Made by a program: the position numbers and the translations under genes
Origin: Syngnathus acus
Taxonomy: Eukaryota > Chordata > Actinopteri > Syngnathiformes > Syngnathidae
Direction: 5' to 3'
Length of the DNA: 64,000 bases
Assembly: GCF_901709675.1 (NCBI RefSeq)
Contig: NC_051092.1
Coordinates: forward strand, 686,491 to 750,490
Notes under the pieces: model-generated
Database searches by the model: none
Told to the model about the DNA's origin: nothing
The model's input: only the letters and a program-made list of their open reading frames with translations
In this document: positions 26,373 to 37,672 of the stretch, piece by piece
Layout: the number at the start of each line of letters is the position of its first letter
How positions within the stretch are numbered: position 1 is the first letter of the stretch

Positions 26373-28166
26373 TCAAAGGTCGGCCAGGTCGACTCTACAT
26401 ATGGGGCAGGTGGTGTTGTCCTGACAACGACAAACAACATCAATTTTCGTTCATAGCTTTCCCGAAGCACCTCTGCTTAGCGTGACTTCTCCTGATATGA
26501 AAGCAACCGCATGATTGTAATCCATCCTTTTTTCCCTTTTTCTGGTGCATGTGAAAGGGGAGGCGGAGCCCGTTTAACAAAGCAAGTCGCAAAACAAGAC
26601 AAGCGGCAGCTCACCTGCAGCCAGCGGTCGATGCAGGCCACGTGGTAGTCGTGGAAACACGGCAGCATCCTCAGACGCTCGCCGTCGTCGTAGTCGCCAA
26701 AGCAGATCTGACACCTGGCGGGCCAACTGCACATGAGCACGGAAAGAGGGCGCCGCCGCCGCCGCCGCCGCCACACTCACCCGGCGTTGCCGGCGCCCGA
26801 CTGGAAACGCTTGATGGGGAAGCGCAGGACGTGCTCTCGTGTGAGCTTCTTGGACACCACGGCGCCTTGCTGCTCCTCCAGCGCCAGGAGAGCCTGCGGG
26901 CCAAGCGCACACACGCACGCTCAGCAAAAAGGCCAACCGCACCGGCATCGGCCCGCCGCACGCTCACCTCGTAGTCGTCCTCGTAGAAATCGTCCTCGGT
27001 CCTCCAACGGCGGCCTCTGCCCGGCGGCGGCGACGAACGGGGCTGCGGACGGAGTCGACGGCCATTTCCCAAAACGCTCACATTTCGCTTGATTGGCCAA
27101 ACAAGGATTCCTTCATTACCCTTTGATGATGCTGGTGCAACTGCGCCTCCTCTTGGTCAAACTGAGCCTGTGCATGCAAACAGGACGTCAGTAGTGAGCT
27201 GGTGATGGATGACATGGGTAGGTAACACGAGAAAAGGCCACGCCCACCTGCAGGCTTCGTGCAAACGCTTCATCTTCTTCCATCTGTGCCGCGCAAACCA
27301 ACTGGATGTCGTCGTCGTCGTCGATGAGGACCGCCTCATGTTCCGCCACCGCTGCATGCAAAAGTGAAAGGGACTCCAATTGGCATGGCGAGCATAAAAG
27401 AACTGGCTGAAGGATTTTCTCAAAACATTTCACGACGTCACTCTTTACCTGTTGAGACATCGCCACACTCGCCTCTCAGCCACCTCTTCTCCGCCGCCGT
27501 CAGGAAGGACAATGGGTTTGACGGCGTGCCGACCGCCGGTCTCATCGCCGGCGTTACGCGGGAGGGGGAGGAGGTGGATGAGGAGGATGACGACGCGGCT
27601 GAAGGTGAGCAGGACGAGGAAGACGAGGAGGTGTCCAGCCAGTCGTCGTCGGGAAACAGCGTTCGAGAAGAGACGGCCGCAGAGCCACGTCCCGGTGACG
27701 CCCTCGCCACCTTCCTGCGTTTAGCTGGCCTGGACGTGCCGGCGGTGGCGTGGGAATGTTTCACGCGCCCTGCTGAAAGCCGCGTCATCACCTGTGGACC
27801 GGCGAGGAGACGCCGTGAATTCTGTCAATTCTGGTACGAGGAATCGATTTAGATGTGATGACCGGAGCGAGCCAACAGACGGTTTTGGACTCACCGAGCT
27901 GGACGCGTCCTCTGCAAGACGTGCGGATCGCCTGGTCTTGCTTCGAAGCGGGCTGACCAGTAACAAGTAAACACAATACGAACAACCACAACAACCATTA
28001 AGACAGGGCTCGTCCGTTTTCCTTGGGCTAATTGATCGTGCTGAGCAGGTGGCGATGCCTACCTGGGCGTCTCTGGGACGACAAGCGACATCTGGTCCAT
28101 GAGGAAAGCTCGGTCCAGTCGGTCGTCTTCAGAACCGCTCCAGTCGGACGTGAACGGAGACTCCAT
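26373..28166 (-). CDS. RING-H2 protein with SUMO-interaction-like motif (probable E3 ubiquitin ligase)
   Basis: I do not recognise a named vertebrate gene with confidence. Nine exons; phases agree through 28063-28166, 27895-27952, 27449-27791, 27248-27351 and the exon ending at 27121, giving about 345 residues. The start is MESPFTSDWSGSEDD. Then come a basic stretch PLRSKTRRSARLA, an NLS-like PAKRRKVARA, a long serine run, LTAAEKRWL, and HEAVLIDDDDDIQLV, which fits a SUMO-interaction motif (hydrophobic core next to acidic residues). This is followed by the helix EEDEAFARSLQAQFDQEEAQ and YEALLALEEQQG. The C-terminal RING-H2 domain has all eight zinc ligands (CQIC, LPCFHDYH, ACIDRWLQ, CPIC) and ends DLADL, TGA at 26373-26375. 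RING-H2 proteins of this kind are usually ubiquitin ligases; the SUMO link is inference. Tail-to-tail with nedd1, 205 bases between stops. Confidence 0.82.
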
Positions 28167-29177
28167 TCGCTAAATCGCAAACATCACCCATACTCGGTGA
28201 CAAGGTTCAAGTTAAGTGACAGCGAATCATTTCATCAAGTGTGACGGCGCCGTTCTTCCCCGAAAGCACTTTCAATCAAGGCGAAGGTACTAGCGGCTAA
28301 CATTGTTAGCATCGCGAGAAAGCAAAAGTAGTGAAATGTCCGAATCAACAACATTTAAATCGGAATAAATGTGATACTTGCCGACGCTGATCAAATTGGT
28401 GGATTTAGAAAACGATTTATACGAATGTTTAGAGTGAAAAGCAAGAATATAGATATATATGAATAACCAGTTTACCAGGTCCAGACAGGAAGTAAAAATG
28501 TATTTTTCAGCCCACAAACTGCCCGAACTTTGGAAATATTTTAAAATGTTCTCCGCTGGCACATCATTGTCCTTTCATCGACTCGTCATAAACGCGAAAT
28601 AGTCGGTTGGAATTTGAACGTGTGCAACAGCTTAATGTGCTCCTCCACGAACACTTGACACATGAATGGTTCCGTCTGTGTACCGCTCCAACATCCACGC
28701 TTCCAAAGGTAGTTAGTTACACGTACGGTCTTTATTCTTTGACTGACTGCCAACACGGGAGACGAGACACAAGTGGACATACGAACAGCAGGCCTCCTAA
28801 GACTGAATTGCTGTGAAAACTTGACCTGTTATTTCTTTAATTAATACAAATAAAGTGAAGTAAGGAATCACAGGAAAATGACAACAAATGAAGTTGAGGT
28901 TGAATAGGTTTTATTCCCTAAAACAGGATGAAACAGTTGAATCGTTTTTTTCCCCTCAAACTGGATGATGCCCTAACATGGCCAATAAACTTCTTGAAAC
29001 GTTTGTACTTTTTCTCTTACAACAGTGCCACCTAGAGGTGGCTCGAGCAACCAAAAACAACTCTCAAGCGCTTTACCTCCTCTTTACAACAGTGAACAGA
29101 AGCTGAAGGAACGTGCATGTTCAAATAGAGAAAAAGATGAGGCTGGGAACTTGGGCAAACTGAGATGAGCTGGGAGT
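28167..29177. other. Spacer between RING gene and sycp3
   Basis: AT-rich, no coding region recognised. TTTATT at about 28909 would be an AATAAA polyadenylation signal for sycp3 on the minus strand. Confidence 0.4.
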
Positions 29178-30688
29178 CTAGAAAAGCATGGTCTGCAGGG
29201 ACTTGCGCACGGACGCCATTTCCTGTTGTTGCTGCAAAAGGACAAAATTGAAGATGGGTTCACGCGGCAGTCAGCGCGAGGACTCGACTCGGCTCGACTC
29301 ACGGTGTCCATGAGGATCTTCTTCTGCATGGTGGCCATCTCCTTCCTTAGCTCTTGCTGCGCCCGATGCATGACTTCATCTTGGTTCTTCTCCATCTCTT
29401 CCATGTTCTGCTCACGCCCAATGCCACCAACAAAAAGCAAAAAGAAGAACAAGACTTCCTTCAAGCGTTTTAACGTGCCACATGCTTCCTTCTCAACGAG
29501 CTGCGTTGAAGCAAATGTGTTGAAAGTTCCCGCAGCTGAGGAGGTCATTGAATAAAATGAACAAGACCAACGTTGCCAAATGACAGAAGAAGGTGCAAAG
29601 TTGTTGGTTTGACCTTGACAAAGTTCTTGAAGAGCTCTTGCATGGCCTCTATTTTCTGCGTCTGAAGAATTTTGCTCTGCTGGACCACCTTCTGCTGCTG
29701 GCGTATCAGAGTCTGAACACACACACCCGACATGTCACATGGAATGGAGAAGTGCGTGAGCCAAGAAAATATCGAAGAGGCTTTGAAATTGTTTTGATTC
29801 ATGGCATTTTGAATATGTGACATTTAGTCCTATTTTGAACTTTTCATTTTATTTCCATGTCTCATACGTTGAGTGTGCGCTCGCCTACATTGAACTTCTC
29901 CTCCTGGTCCTTGATTTGCTGCATTTCCAGCTGCCATTGGTCCGAAACCGACGACAATTGCTGAGAATAGTCCTGAGTCATCTTCTGCCTGCGCACACGC
30001 ACGACAGAAGCACCCAGACGTGGTTGGATGACAACGTCTGGTTGGGGCTCATATTGTCAAACCTCTGTTTGTGGTAGTTGTTCCACAGTTGCTCCATTTT
30101 CTGCTGCCCTCCATTCATGTAAGTCTTGGTCAGACTTTCCAGACGCTTGCGCTTGGTGAGCATCACCTTGTTGATGTCGGCTGCATTCGCACACACCGCA
30201 TTAGAATGAATGAATATCATTTTTCAACCTATAACTGATGAAATATGAGCAAGGTTTGACCATTGAAAATGCTTTTCTTACCCCCAAAGCGCTCCAACAT
30301 GCTGTGAACTTCAACCCTACGCAATCAAGATTGAGTTCATTAGCAAATCGTTTTCAAAAGTAATAAAAGATGAAATAATGAATCGAGCAACTTCTCTAGC
30401 TACCCAACAGGGACTCCAGTGTCTTCATCTTTAAAGTCGTCAGCAACTCTTTTCCTCGATGGAGCTTTGTCCTGACTTGGAGTTTTCTCCTCGGAGGCTA
30501 TTTGGAAGGAAAACGAAAAAAAGGGAGCAAATGTTTGTGAGCAGGTGTAAAGCACATTTACCTTCCCCGAGGTCGTCTTCGGAGCCGCAGTGGAGCGCTT
30601 TCTTCTTGGCAACTGGAGAAAAGTCAAAGACTTTACTCATCGCTTCTTCGGAGAGCTTCTTCTTCTTCATTCGTTTGCCGGTCGACAT
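29178..30688 (-). CDS. sycp3: Synaptonemal complex protein 3
   Basis: SYCP3 forms fibres on the lateral elements of meiotic chromosome axes. Start ATG at 30688 (MSTGKRMKKKKLSEEAMSKV), a basic N-terminus with an NLS-like KRMKKKK. The central coiled coil is built from several short exons: ADINKVMLTKRKRLESLTKT, QKMTQDYSQQLSSVSDQWQL, QEEKFNTLIRQQQKVVQQSK, ILQTQKIEAMQELFKNFVK, MEEMEKNQDEVMHRAQQELR and KEMATMQKKILMDT. The C-terminus QQQEMASVRKSLQTMLF is the strongly conserved end of the family, followed by TAG at 29178-29180. The first exon is about 30562-30688. In human, SYCP3, NEDD1 and ACTR6 lie on the same arm (12q23), so this trio is a conserved block. Confidence 0.95.
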
Positions 30689-31422
30689 TTTCGAGAAGTT
30701 CGCTCAGCTAACGTTAGCGGCGGCTAATGCTAGCTAGGCGCGCGGTGCTAATGGCGGGGATAAATGTGAACTGAACCTGTGAAATGTCACTTTTTTTGGT
30801 CGCTTTTGTCCTAACGCAACGCTTAAACTCGAACTTCGATGCTGGGCGGCTTTGGAGCGTAGTTTGCAGTAAGCCGAGCCAGCAAATGAAGCCACCTGCC
30901 TCCACCTGCCTCCCGCCAGAAGACGCTTCGACTACGGCCTTTCGATGTTGAGTCACCCTGAAATTGACCAACAAGCGGGAAATTTTGCTAACAAATAAAA
31001 TAAAAATAAACACAACAAAAACTGTACACGTTTGTGTCTTATGAATCATGTCTTAGGCTAAATCAAGATTTTTACTGTCCCATGACAAATTAAATATTTT
31101 TAAAAACTATTGTGGAAAAAAGACTTCATGGTTTTTTGGCAGTGATAACGATCACGGAAGTACACCACAAATTTTATTGACCAAAATAAAATGTGAACAT
31201 GTTGAATCAATGTGATTTCATTCAAGAGTTTTCAGTAAGAGTGTAAAAAAACAATCAATTTCATAAATACATTTAAAAAAAAACATCTTCCTGAAGGACA
31301 CCTTGATAGGCAATGGATATTAAGATACGCCGTGGCAACACGTAAATGGTGTTGTCAGAGTAGCCAAGGCGCTTTCAATCGACACCGGTTGTCATCTGGC
31401 TGTGGAAGCACAAAATGGCGGC
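30689..31422. other. Spacer between sycp3 and actr6
   Basis: No coding region recognised. It holds the sycp3 promoter side and the actr6 3' end; TTTATT near 31173 would be an AATAAA signal for actr6 on the minus strand. Confidence 0.4.
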
Positions 31423-33773
31423 TCAGATGTCAAACTTTTCTTCACAAACAAAATGTCCGTTCTCTTCGTAATCGTCGCGTGTGACCACCATCTCCTCGTA
31501 GTCGGGGTCGTTTGCCAGCAGCTTCCCTCCTTGCCACGCGTACGTGATGGGACTGTTGCCAAAGAAAAACAACACAAGTCCGTCATAAAATCTCAGCCTC
31601 TCGCACAGAAAGGAAATCTCGCGCCAGCCACGTGGACTTGAATGAAATGCGTAAGTACGAGCAGCGCGACTCACTTGTCAGGCAGCGTGACCTTGACGGG
31701 AACGTGAGCGGGAACCAGAGCGCGAAGTTCAGCTTCCAGGCGCTCCCGGAAGCCCGGAAACAAAACGTTGCCTCCAGTCAGGATGATGTTGCCGTACATG
31801 TGAGGCTGCATGTCTGCGCACATACGCACACAGGATGCCCGTTGGAGCCTTGCTGCCTCAAACGTGCCCCCCAAATCCCTTTCCCAGGAGGCGGAGCCGG
31901 AAGCGAGCAAGACCTTGAGACAGAGAGCGGACCGAGTCCACGATGGCCTCGGGAATGCCCATCTCCTGGATGCCGACGTCGGAAGGGTGGAAGAGGATTT
32001 CGGGAACAGCGAAGCGCTCGTTGGCCAGCCTGAGGATCTGCTCGCCCGTCTTGTACTTGCCGCTCGGCACCACCTGCTCGGCTGGCTGGCGGACGACGCA
32101 AAAGCGGGTGAGGTCGGGCGCCGACGGCGAGGCCGCGGCGGACGAGAGCGCCCGCTCACCTTGCAGAAGCCCTTTTTGATGCCGCTGAAATCGGGCAGCA
32201 CGTAGTCCCTCATCACCGTGTTGTCCAGACCCTTCAGCCTGCAAGCAGCAGCGCACGCGTTGGTTCACCTTCCGCTCGCCGCATTGGCGTGAGCTCAAAG
32301 AAACCGTGAGGCCGACTTACTGTGCGACAGCCATGTCCCGGTAGAAGTCCTGGGACACAAAGCATACGTCCTCCTTCACCTGGTTGATCACGTGGGTCTC
32401 GTCCATCACGTGCAGCTGCCTGCAAAAAGGCACGCTCGGCTCGGCTCGTCTCGTCTCGGCAACCCGGCTGACGAGTCGCTGCACTTGATTCAGGCAGCCT
32501 TACCGATAAGAGATGATTTCTTTCAGGTGATTGGTCAGCAGCTTCCCTCCTACGTTAATCCTAACAGAAGGACAACATCATCGTCATCACAACACAAACA
32601 ATTCAAGTTACAACAATTCTGAATACCCCCCCAGAAAAATCCTCAAATGAGCAAGTCAGGTGGGGGGGGAAAAAAAGGAATGGTGGAATGGACGGGTCTC
32701 TGCTCTGTTTGGGAAATGTATCTAAATTTACATCACCCATCGCTCACCTGCGGATGGCGTCCTTCATTCTGCTGCCGCGGCAGTAGGGGGCGATGTGCGT
32801 AAAGGAGAAGCCGCTGTCCACCACCAGGCAGCACAGCTCGTAAGGTTCCGAGCGGAAGTATCGGCGAGCGCTCAGAGAGCCCGCTGAGCGGCAAAGAGCG
32901 TCAACACAGGCAAAGAGCGTCCGGCGGCCACCGTCCACGCTCACCGTTGATCCTGAGAGCCGACTGGAAATGGTACTCCTCAAACAGGATCTCGTTCATG
33001 GACTCCTGGATGGACGTGAAGTTGAAGTAAGGCTCGCTGATGATGATGCTGCTGTCTGCAAAGTCCACCTGGAGACAACCCCCTAAGATGACGTGAACCA
33101 CGCAAGAAGTGCGGGAAGAAGAGAAACGCGCTGGGCGGGTAAATGAGCCCACCTTGAACATTTCTTTGCCAAACAAATGATCCCAAACTTTCCTCTGGAC
33201 GTCCCAGTTGACCAGGTAGCCCTGAGGAGGAAAGAAGGTGGTCGTCATCTCTGTGCATGTCATGATTCTGGGTGGGGACGCCTTGACCTTCTGGAAGGGC
33301 AGGATGTAGAAGAGTGCCGAGGGATCTTTGATCTCATCCAGCTGGTTGGCGGTGAACGTTTTCATGCGGGAGGTCTTGGAGCGAAACTGGCAATTGGGAA
33401 TGACGCTGGAAAGCAAAAACGGACACGAGAGCATTTTAGCATTGCAGCAAGTAGTATCAGGGAACGTCGTTAATACAGATAAATCTGACTTGACTCAAAA
33501 TGCTTTAAAATCGCTTTGTAGTGTTGCATATAAAAATGTTTTACTCGAGTGATGACTGGAAGATTCCGCTCACAGTCGCTGGATTCATCAGCACGTTGGG
33601 TGAATGTTTGAAAGCGTTTATGAACGGCTCTGCTCGGTCGGAAAATGATTGTTGACTAAAACGCGTCGCGTGCTAACAAAAGCTAACCTGCAAAGGCAGG
33701 CTCACCTGACGTCCTCCAAGCTGTATCCAATTTTTGCCGTGTAGGCTCCGTTGTCCAACACTAAAGTGGCCAT
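31423..33773 (-). CDS. actr6: Actin-related protein 6
   Basis: ARP6 is a subunit of the SRCAP/SWR1 chromatin remodeller that deposits H2A.Z. Start ATG at 33773 (MATLVLDNGAYTAKIGYS). Exons on the minus strand give, in order, VIPNCQFRSKTSRMKTFTAN, GYLVNWDVQRKVWDHLFGKE, FADSSIIISEPYFNFTSIQE, LCCLVVDSGFSFTHIAPYCR (the second phosphate-binding segment of the actin fold), RINVGGKLLTNHLKEIISYR, VCFVSQDFYRDM, LANERFAVPEILFHPSDVGI, GNIILTGGNVLFPGFRERLE, and the end DPDYEEMVVTRDDYEENGHF, stopping at TGA 31423-31425 after EEKFDI. All main actin-fold blocks are present and no break is seen. Confidence 0.95.
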
Positions 33774-34432
33774 TTCAATTCCAAAGTAATGCCTTAAAGC
33801 GTCATCTCATCACAACACATTCAAAATAAGCTGGTGCGCTCGTTTCATGGTGAGTTTGGGTCATTTCCTGTTTCCTGCGCTTCTCTACGCTCATTGGCCG
33901 ATACGTCAGAACACGTCAGAACGCGTCAGCCAGTCAGAAGGGAGCGCCACATCAAGTCCCGCAAACAAGTCGTCCGGACGGAAACACAAACGTCCAAACA
34001 CGGCATGCGGAATGATTTCAAAATAATAATGATAATAAAATAAGAATAATTTGCAACAGTAAGAGCATCGCAAGTTAAATTAGTTCTTAAATGATTAATA
34101 GGCAAAAGTAAAAACCTGCTAAAGTAAAAATGTCACAAATGTCATCACAAGAAGAACAGCAGATTCTGATAACATTTTTACTCTTTAACATAAAAGTAAA
34201 AGTCAATATTCAGGAGGCACAACGTAAAGCCCCGCCTCCATTCGAAATGACATAAATACAAAGTGTTGTCTGGTGTCAATTGTCTTTTAAGGCAACACGT
34301 GTGGGACGCCGCCGCGTCAGGTCGCCAAAATAAAAAAAACACTCGGGTGCCTGACAAAGATGTTGAAGAACCGTGTGACGAACGTAGCGAGCGCTTCCCA
34401 GTCGAGCAAACGTGGTCAAAGACGTTCACAGT

Positions 34433-37400
34433 CTACATGATGGCCCCGATATGTCCGGAGTGCGTGTCCGCGGAGAGCATGACGGACCTCTGGTCCAGAA
34501 GTTCCCTTTCCCGGCCCAGCGCCGCCCTCTCCAGCTCCAGCAGGGCGCGATCCCGCTCCAGCGCCACCCGTTCCCTCTCCAGCCACTCGCGCTCCGCTCT
34601 TGCCGACGCCCGCTCTTGGTCCAGTGCCATCCGCTCCTGCTCCAAGGCCGCTCGCTGCTGCTCCAGGACAGCCCGGTCCTCACCGCCCCCCACCGGCGGC
34701 TCGGGCCCGCCGACGGGGACCGGGAGGGGGGCGCCGTCGCACACCAGGCGACCCTCCATGGCGTCGTTCATCAGGTGGAACCACGGCCAGGAAGCGGCGC
34801 CCTCCGCCATGTTGTCCATACCCGTGGGGGGGTACTTCAGGTCCTTGGAACCGCGTGACATTGTCAGTGTGACATTAGGACAGGTGCTGATGACATCATG
34901 ATGAGGCGTACCTTAAACCTGCGTTTGAGATTGTCCCACTTTTTGGCCACCTGGTAGGTGGACACCTTCCCTTGGAGGTCCAGCTGCTGGATGATGGCCC
35001 TGACGCGCAAACACAGGCGAGGTGGTCACGAGGATCTCGACAGTCCGCAGGGCGGCCTTCTTACTTCCAAGCGGCCTTGGCGGCGTTCCTCCTGCCGGTG
35101 AAGAGATCCTCGTTGGCGGCTCTCAGCGTGATCAAGCGCCGAGTGTCCTGCTCACTCACTGCGTCAAGAACAAATTTGTGACCATCATGGAAAATAAAAA
35201 AAACAATCATGATTATTTGGGTTGGTATTGAAATCTGCACAGAAATAATAGCCGTAATGTACTTTTGTAGGCGAGCTCGGGAGGGGCAGCGCATTCCTCT
35301 CCGCTGGCGTCGATGTAGGTGATGCTGTCATCGGAGCGGCAGAGGTCGGCGACCGCTCGGGCGTCGTCCATCTCGTAGATGGCCGCCTCCGGGGCGTCGG
35401 CCGAGGGGGGCGAACCCGAGACGGCGTCGTCCTCGCCGCTCCAGACCGGCGCCACCTGGACCCCCTTGCCCGCGAGCCGACCCTCCAGGGCGTCGCTCAT
35501 CAGCTGGAACCACGGCCAGGACGCCGCTCCGCCTTGGGGCTCCGCCCCCTGAGGGGGGAACTTCAGGTCCTGGATCAAACGCGACAGCCAACATTTCGGA
35601 CGGCTAGCGTAAGCAGCGCGAGCAGCTAAAGGAGGCGAGCTCACCTTGAACTTGGTCTTGAGGTTGTCCCACTTCTTGGCCACCTGATCGGGTGTGATCT
35701 TTCCCGTCAGACCCATCTCCTTCACGATGGCCCTGCACAGAAGCGACGGGCATCAGGGCAGGTGACAAGGCGGGACGCTCGGCCTGTGGCTCACACACTG
35801 GGCCCGGACCTCCAGGCGGGCTTGGCGCTGTTCCTGCGTCCTGTGAAGAGGGCTTCGTTGGCGGCTCGCAGCTCCACCAGTTTTCGGATGTCCTCATCCG
35901 TCACTGGTCAATACAACGCGACGACAGTGAGAAAGAAATCTAGCGGGACCAAACGTACGGGCGGCGGTCTTACGTCTGTAGCCGAGGTCGGCCACGCTGC
36001 GCCGGAGGTCGCCCAAAGCCAAGGAAGCGCTTTTGTCGTGGCCGCAGATCAGCATGTCCAACTCCGACTCGCTGAGGAACTCGGCCATCCCGGTGCGACT
36101 CCTGCGGGCTCGCTTCCTCGGCGCCGGCGACAGCAGCATCTCGCAGTCTTCGTCCTCGGCGACGAAGACGGGCGCCAAAGCGGGCGCGGCACCCGCCAGA
36201 CGCCCCTCCATGGCGTCGTCCATGCTCTGGAACCACGGCCACGAGCTCGGGTTGGACTCCACGCCGCGCGAGGGGAACTTCAGCTCCTGTGGTAAACCGT
36301 CAAGGTCCGAGGCTCTTGTGACTCACTGATGGCGGTGTTGCGTGGCTTTTGGATTAGCGCGACAGTACAATCAAGTTTCTTGTACGTGGCTTCACCTTGT
36401 AGCGCCTCTTCAGGTTGTCCCACTTCTTGGCCAGCTGCTCGGTGCTCAGCTTGCCCTGAAGGCCCAGCTCGTGGAGCACGGCCCTGCCGACACACACTCA
36501 AATAAATGAGACAAAATGCTTCATGCACGCCCGTCTCCTCCCATTTCCCGCTCATGATATGGTTTTAAACGTAAGCAGCTCACCTCCACGCCAGCTTGGC
36601 GGAGTTTTTCTTGCCGGTGAAGATGGCCTCGTTGGCGGCGCGAATTTTGATGAGACGTTCTGTCTCCTCTTCTGACACTGGTGGTGCAAAGAAGCCCATG
36701 ATGTCACCACACTGCACATGATGTACGCCTTCTATAGACTGGCTGATGACATCATTGCATCGCTCGGGCCTACTTTTGTAGGAGCACTCGCTCATCCTCC
36801 TCCAGCCCACGGGAAGACCCTCGGCAGACTCGCCGCCGTCCGCGCTCTCTGCGGCAGCCGAGTCGTCCATCTCGGTCTTGATGAGGAACTCCAGGACGTC
36901 GTTGTCGTCGTCCCGCCGCCGACCGTCGCCGGGCAGGCCCAGCGCCATGCGGCTGTTGTACAGGCGACCGCGCATGGCGTCGTCCATCATGCGGAACCAC
37001 GGCCACGACTCGGCGCCGCCGCCCGGCTGCTCCCCATCCGCCGATTGGTCGGGCTGCTTCAGGTCCTGCGTGCGCACGCAGAGTGGGGTCACGCCGCGTT
37101 AGCCGCGCCGACACCGCGGCGCTGATCCTCGTACCTTGTATTTGGAGCGCAGGTTGTCCCACTTTTTGGCGATCTGCTCAGCTGTCAACTTCCCTTGCAG
37201 GTCCAAAGCCCTCAAGATGACGCTGGACAGGAAAAAGCGGTTCACATCGCCTGCACGTCCGTTCTCAGCATTTGGTGAAATGGAAGGCCATGCTAACTGT
37301 TTCATTTATGTTAGCGTTAAGCTGGTGTTTTATGCTCAAAAGTTGTAGATGTTTATGTCAAATGTCTCAAAGCAAAAGATTGGAAAGCAACTTTCAAGGG

Positions 37401-37672
37401 GGATTCAAGGCACACCTTCTAAATGTGTGTTCGTATTGTGTACCTCCAAGCTATCTTGGCAGAGTTTCTCTTTCCGGTGAAGAGAAGTTCGTTGGAGGCT
37501 CTGAACTTGATTAACCGCCTGATGTCATCCTCGCTCACTGTGGAGGTCAAAGTTCAAAGTTAAGCAGCTGGAGGAAGGAAGGAAGGAAGCAAGTATGGCA
37601 GGAAGGAAGAGAAGCTAGCTTGTTACTTTTATACGAGTCCTCCGTCAAGTTGGGGCTGAAGGCGTCCATCAT
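34433..37672 (-). CDS. Four-module Myb/SANT-like (trihelix-type) DNA-binding protein
   Basis: No named gene recognised. After a short first exon (ATG at 37672, MMDAFSPNLTEDSYK) come four repeats, each of three exons: (a) S-E-x-x-x-R-L-I-x-x-RAANE-x-x-FTG(R/K)xNSAKxAW; (b) L-x-GK-x4-Q-x-AKKWDNLK; (c) DLK-x-P...SWPWF-x-x-M-x-DAMEGRL plus an acidic, variable linker ending in Y-K or Y-R. Approximate exon sets: unit 1 37443-37540, 37134-37221, 36774-37064; unit 2 36582-36680, 36395-36485, 35972-36286; unit 3 35805-35904, 35644-35733, 35261-35572; unit 4 35063-35160, 34911-35000, 34433-34852. The (a) and (b) parts resemble the Myb/SANT-like family (two conserved tryptophans and KKWDNLK). The C-terminus is a charged heptad-like helix (ALERDRALLELERAALGRER) ending HIGAIM. 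Total about 700 residues. Probable nuclear DNA-binding factor. Confidence 0.8.

Noticed and set aside
34263-34901. Plus-strand open frame of 212 residues opposite the last exon of the Myb/SANT-like gene
   Set aside because: Shadow of a GC-rich coding exon; serine/arginine-rich composition is the complement of the E/R-rich helix.
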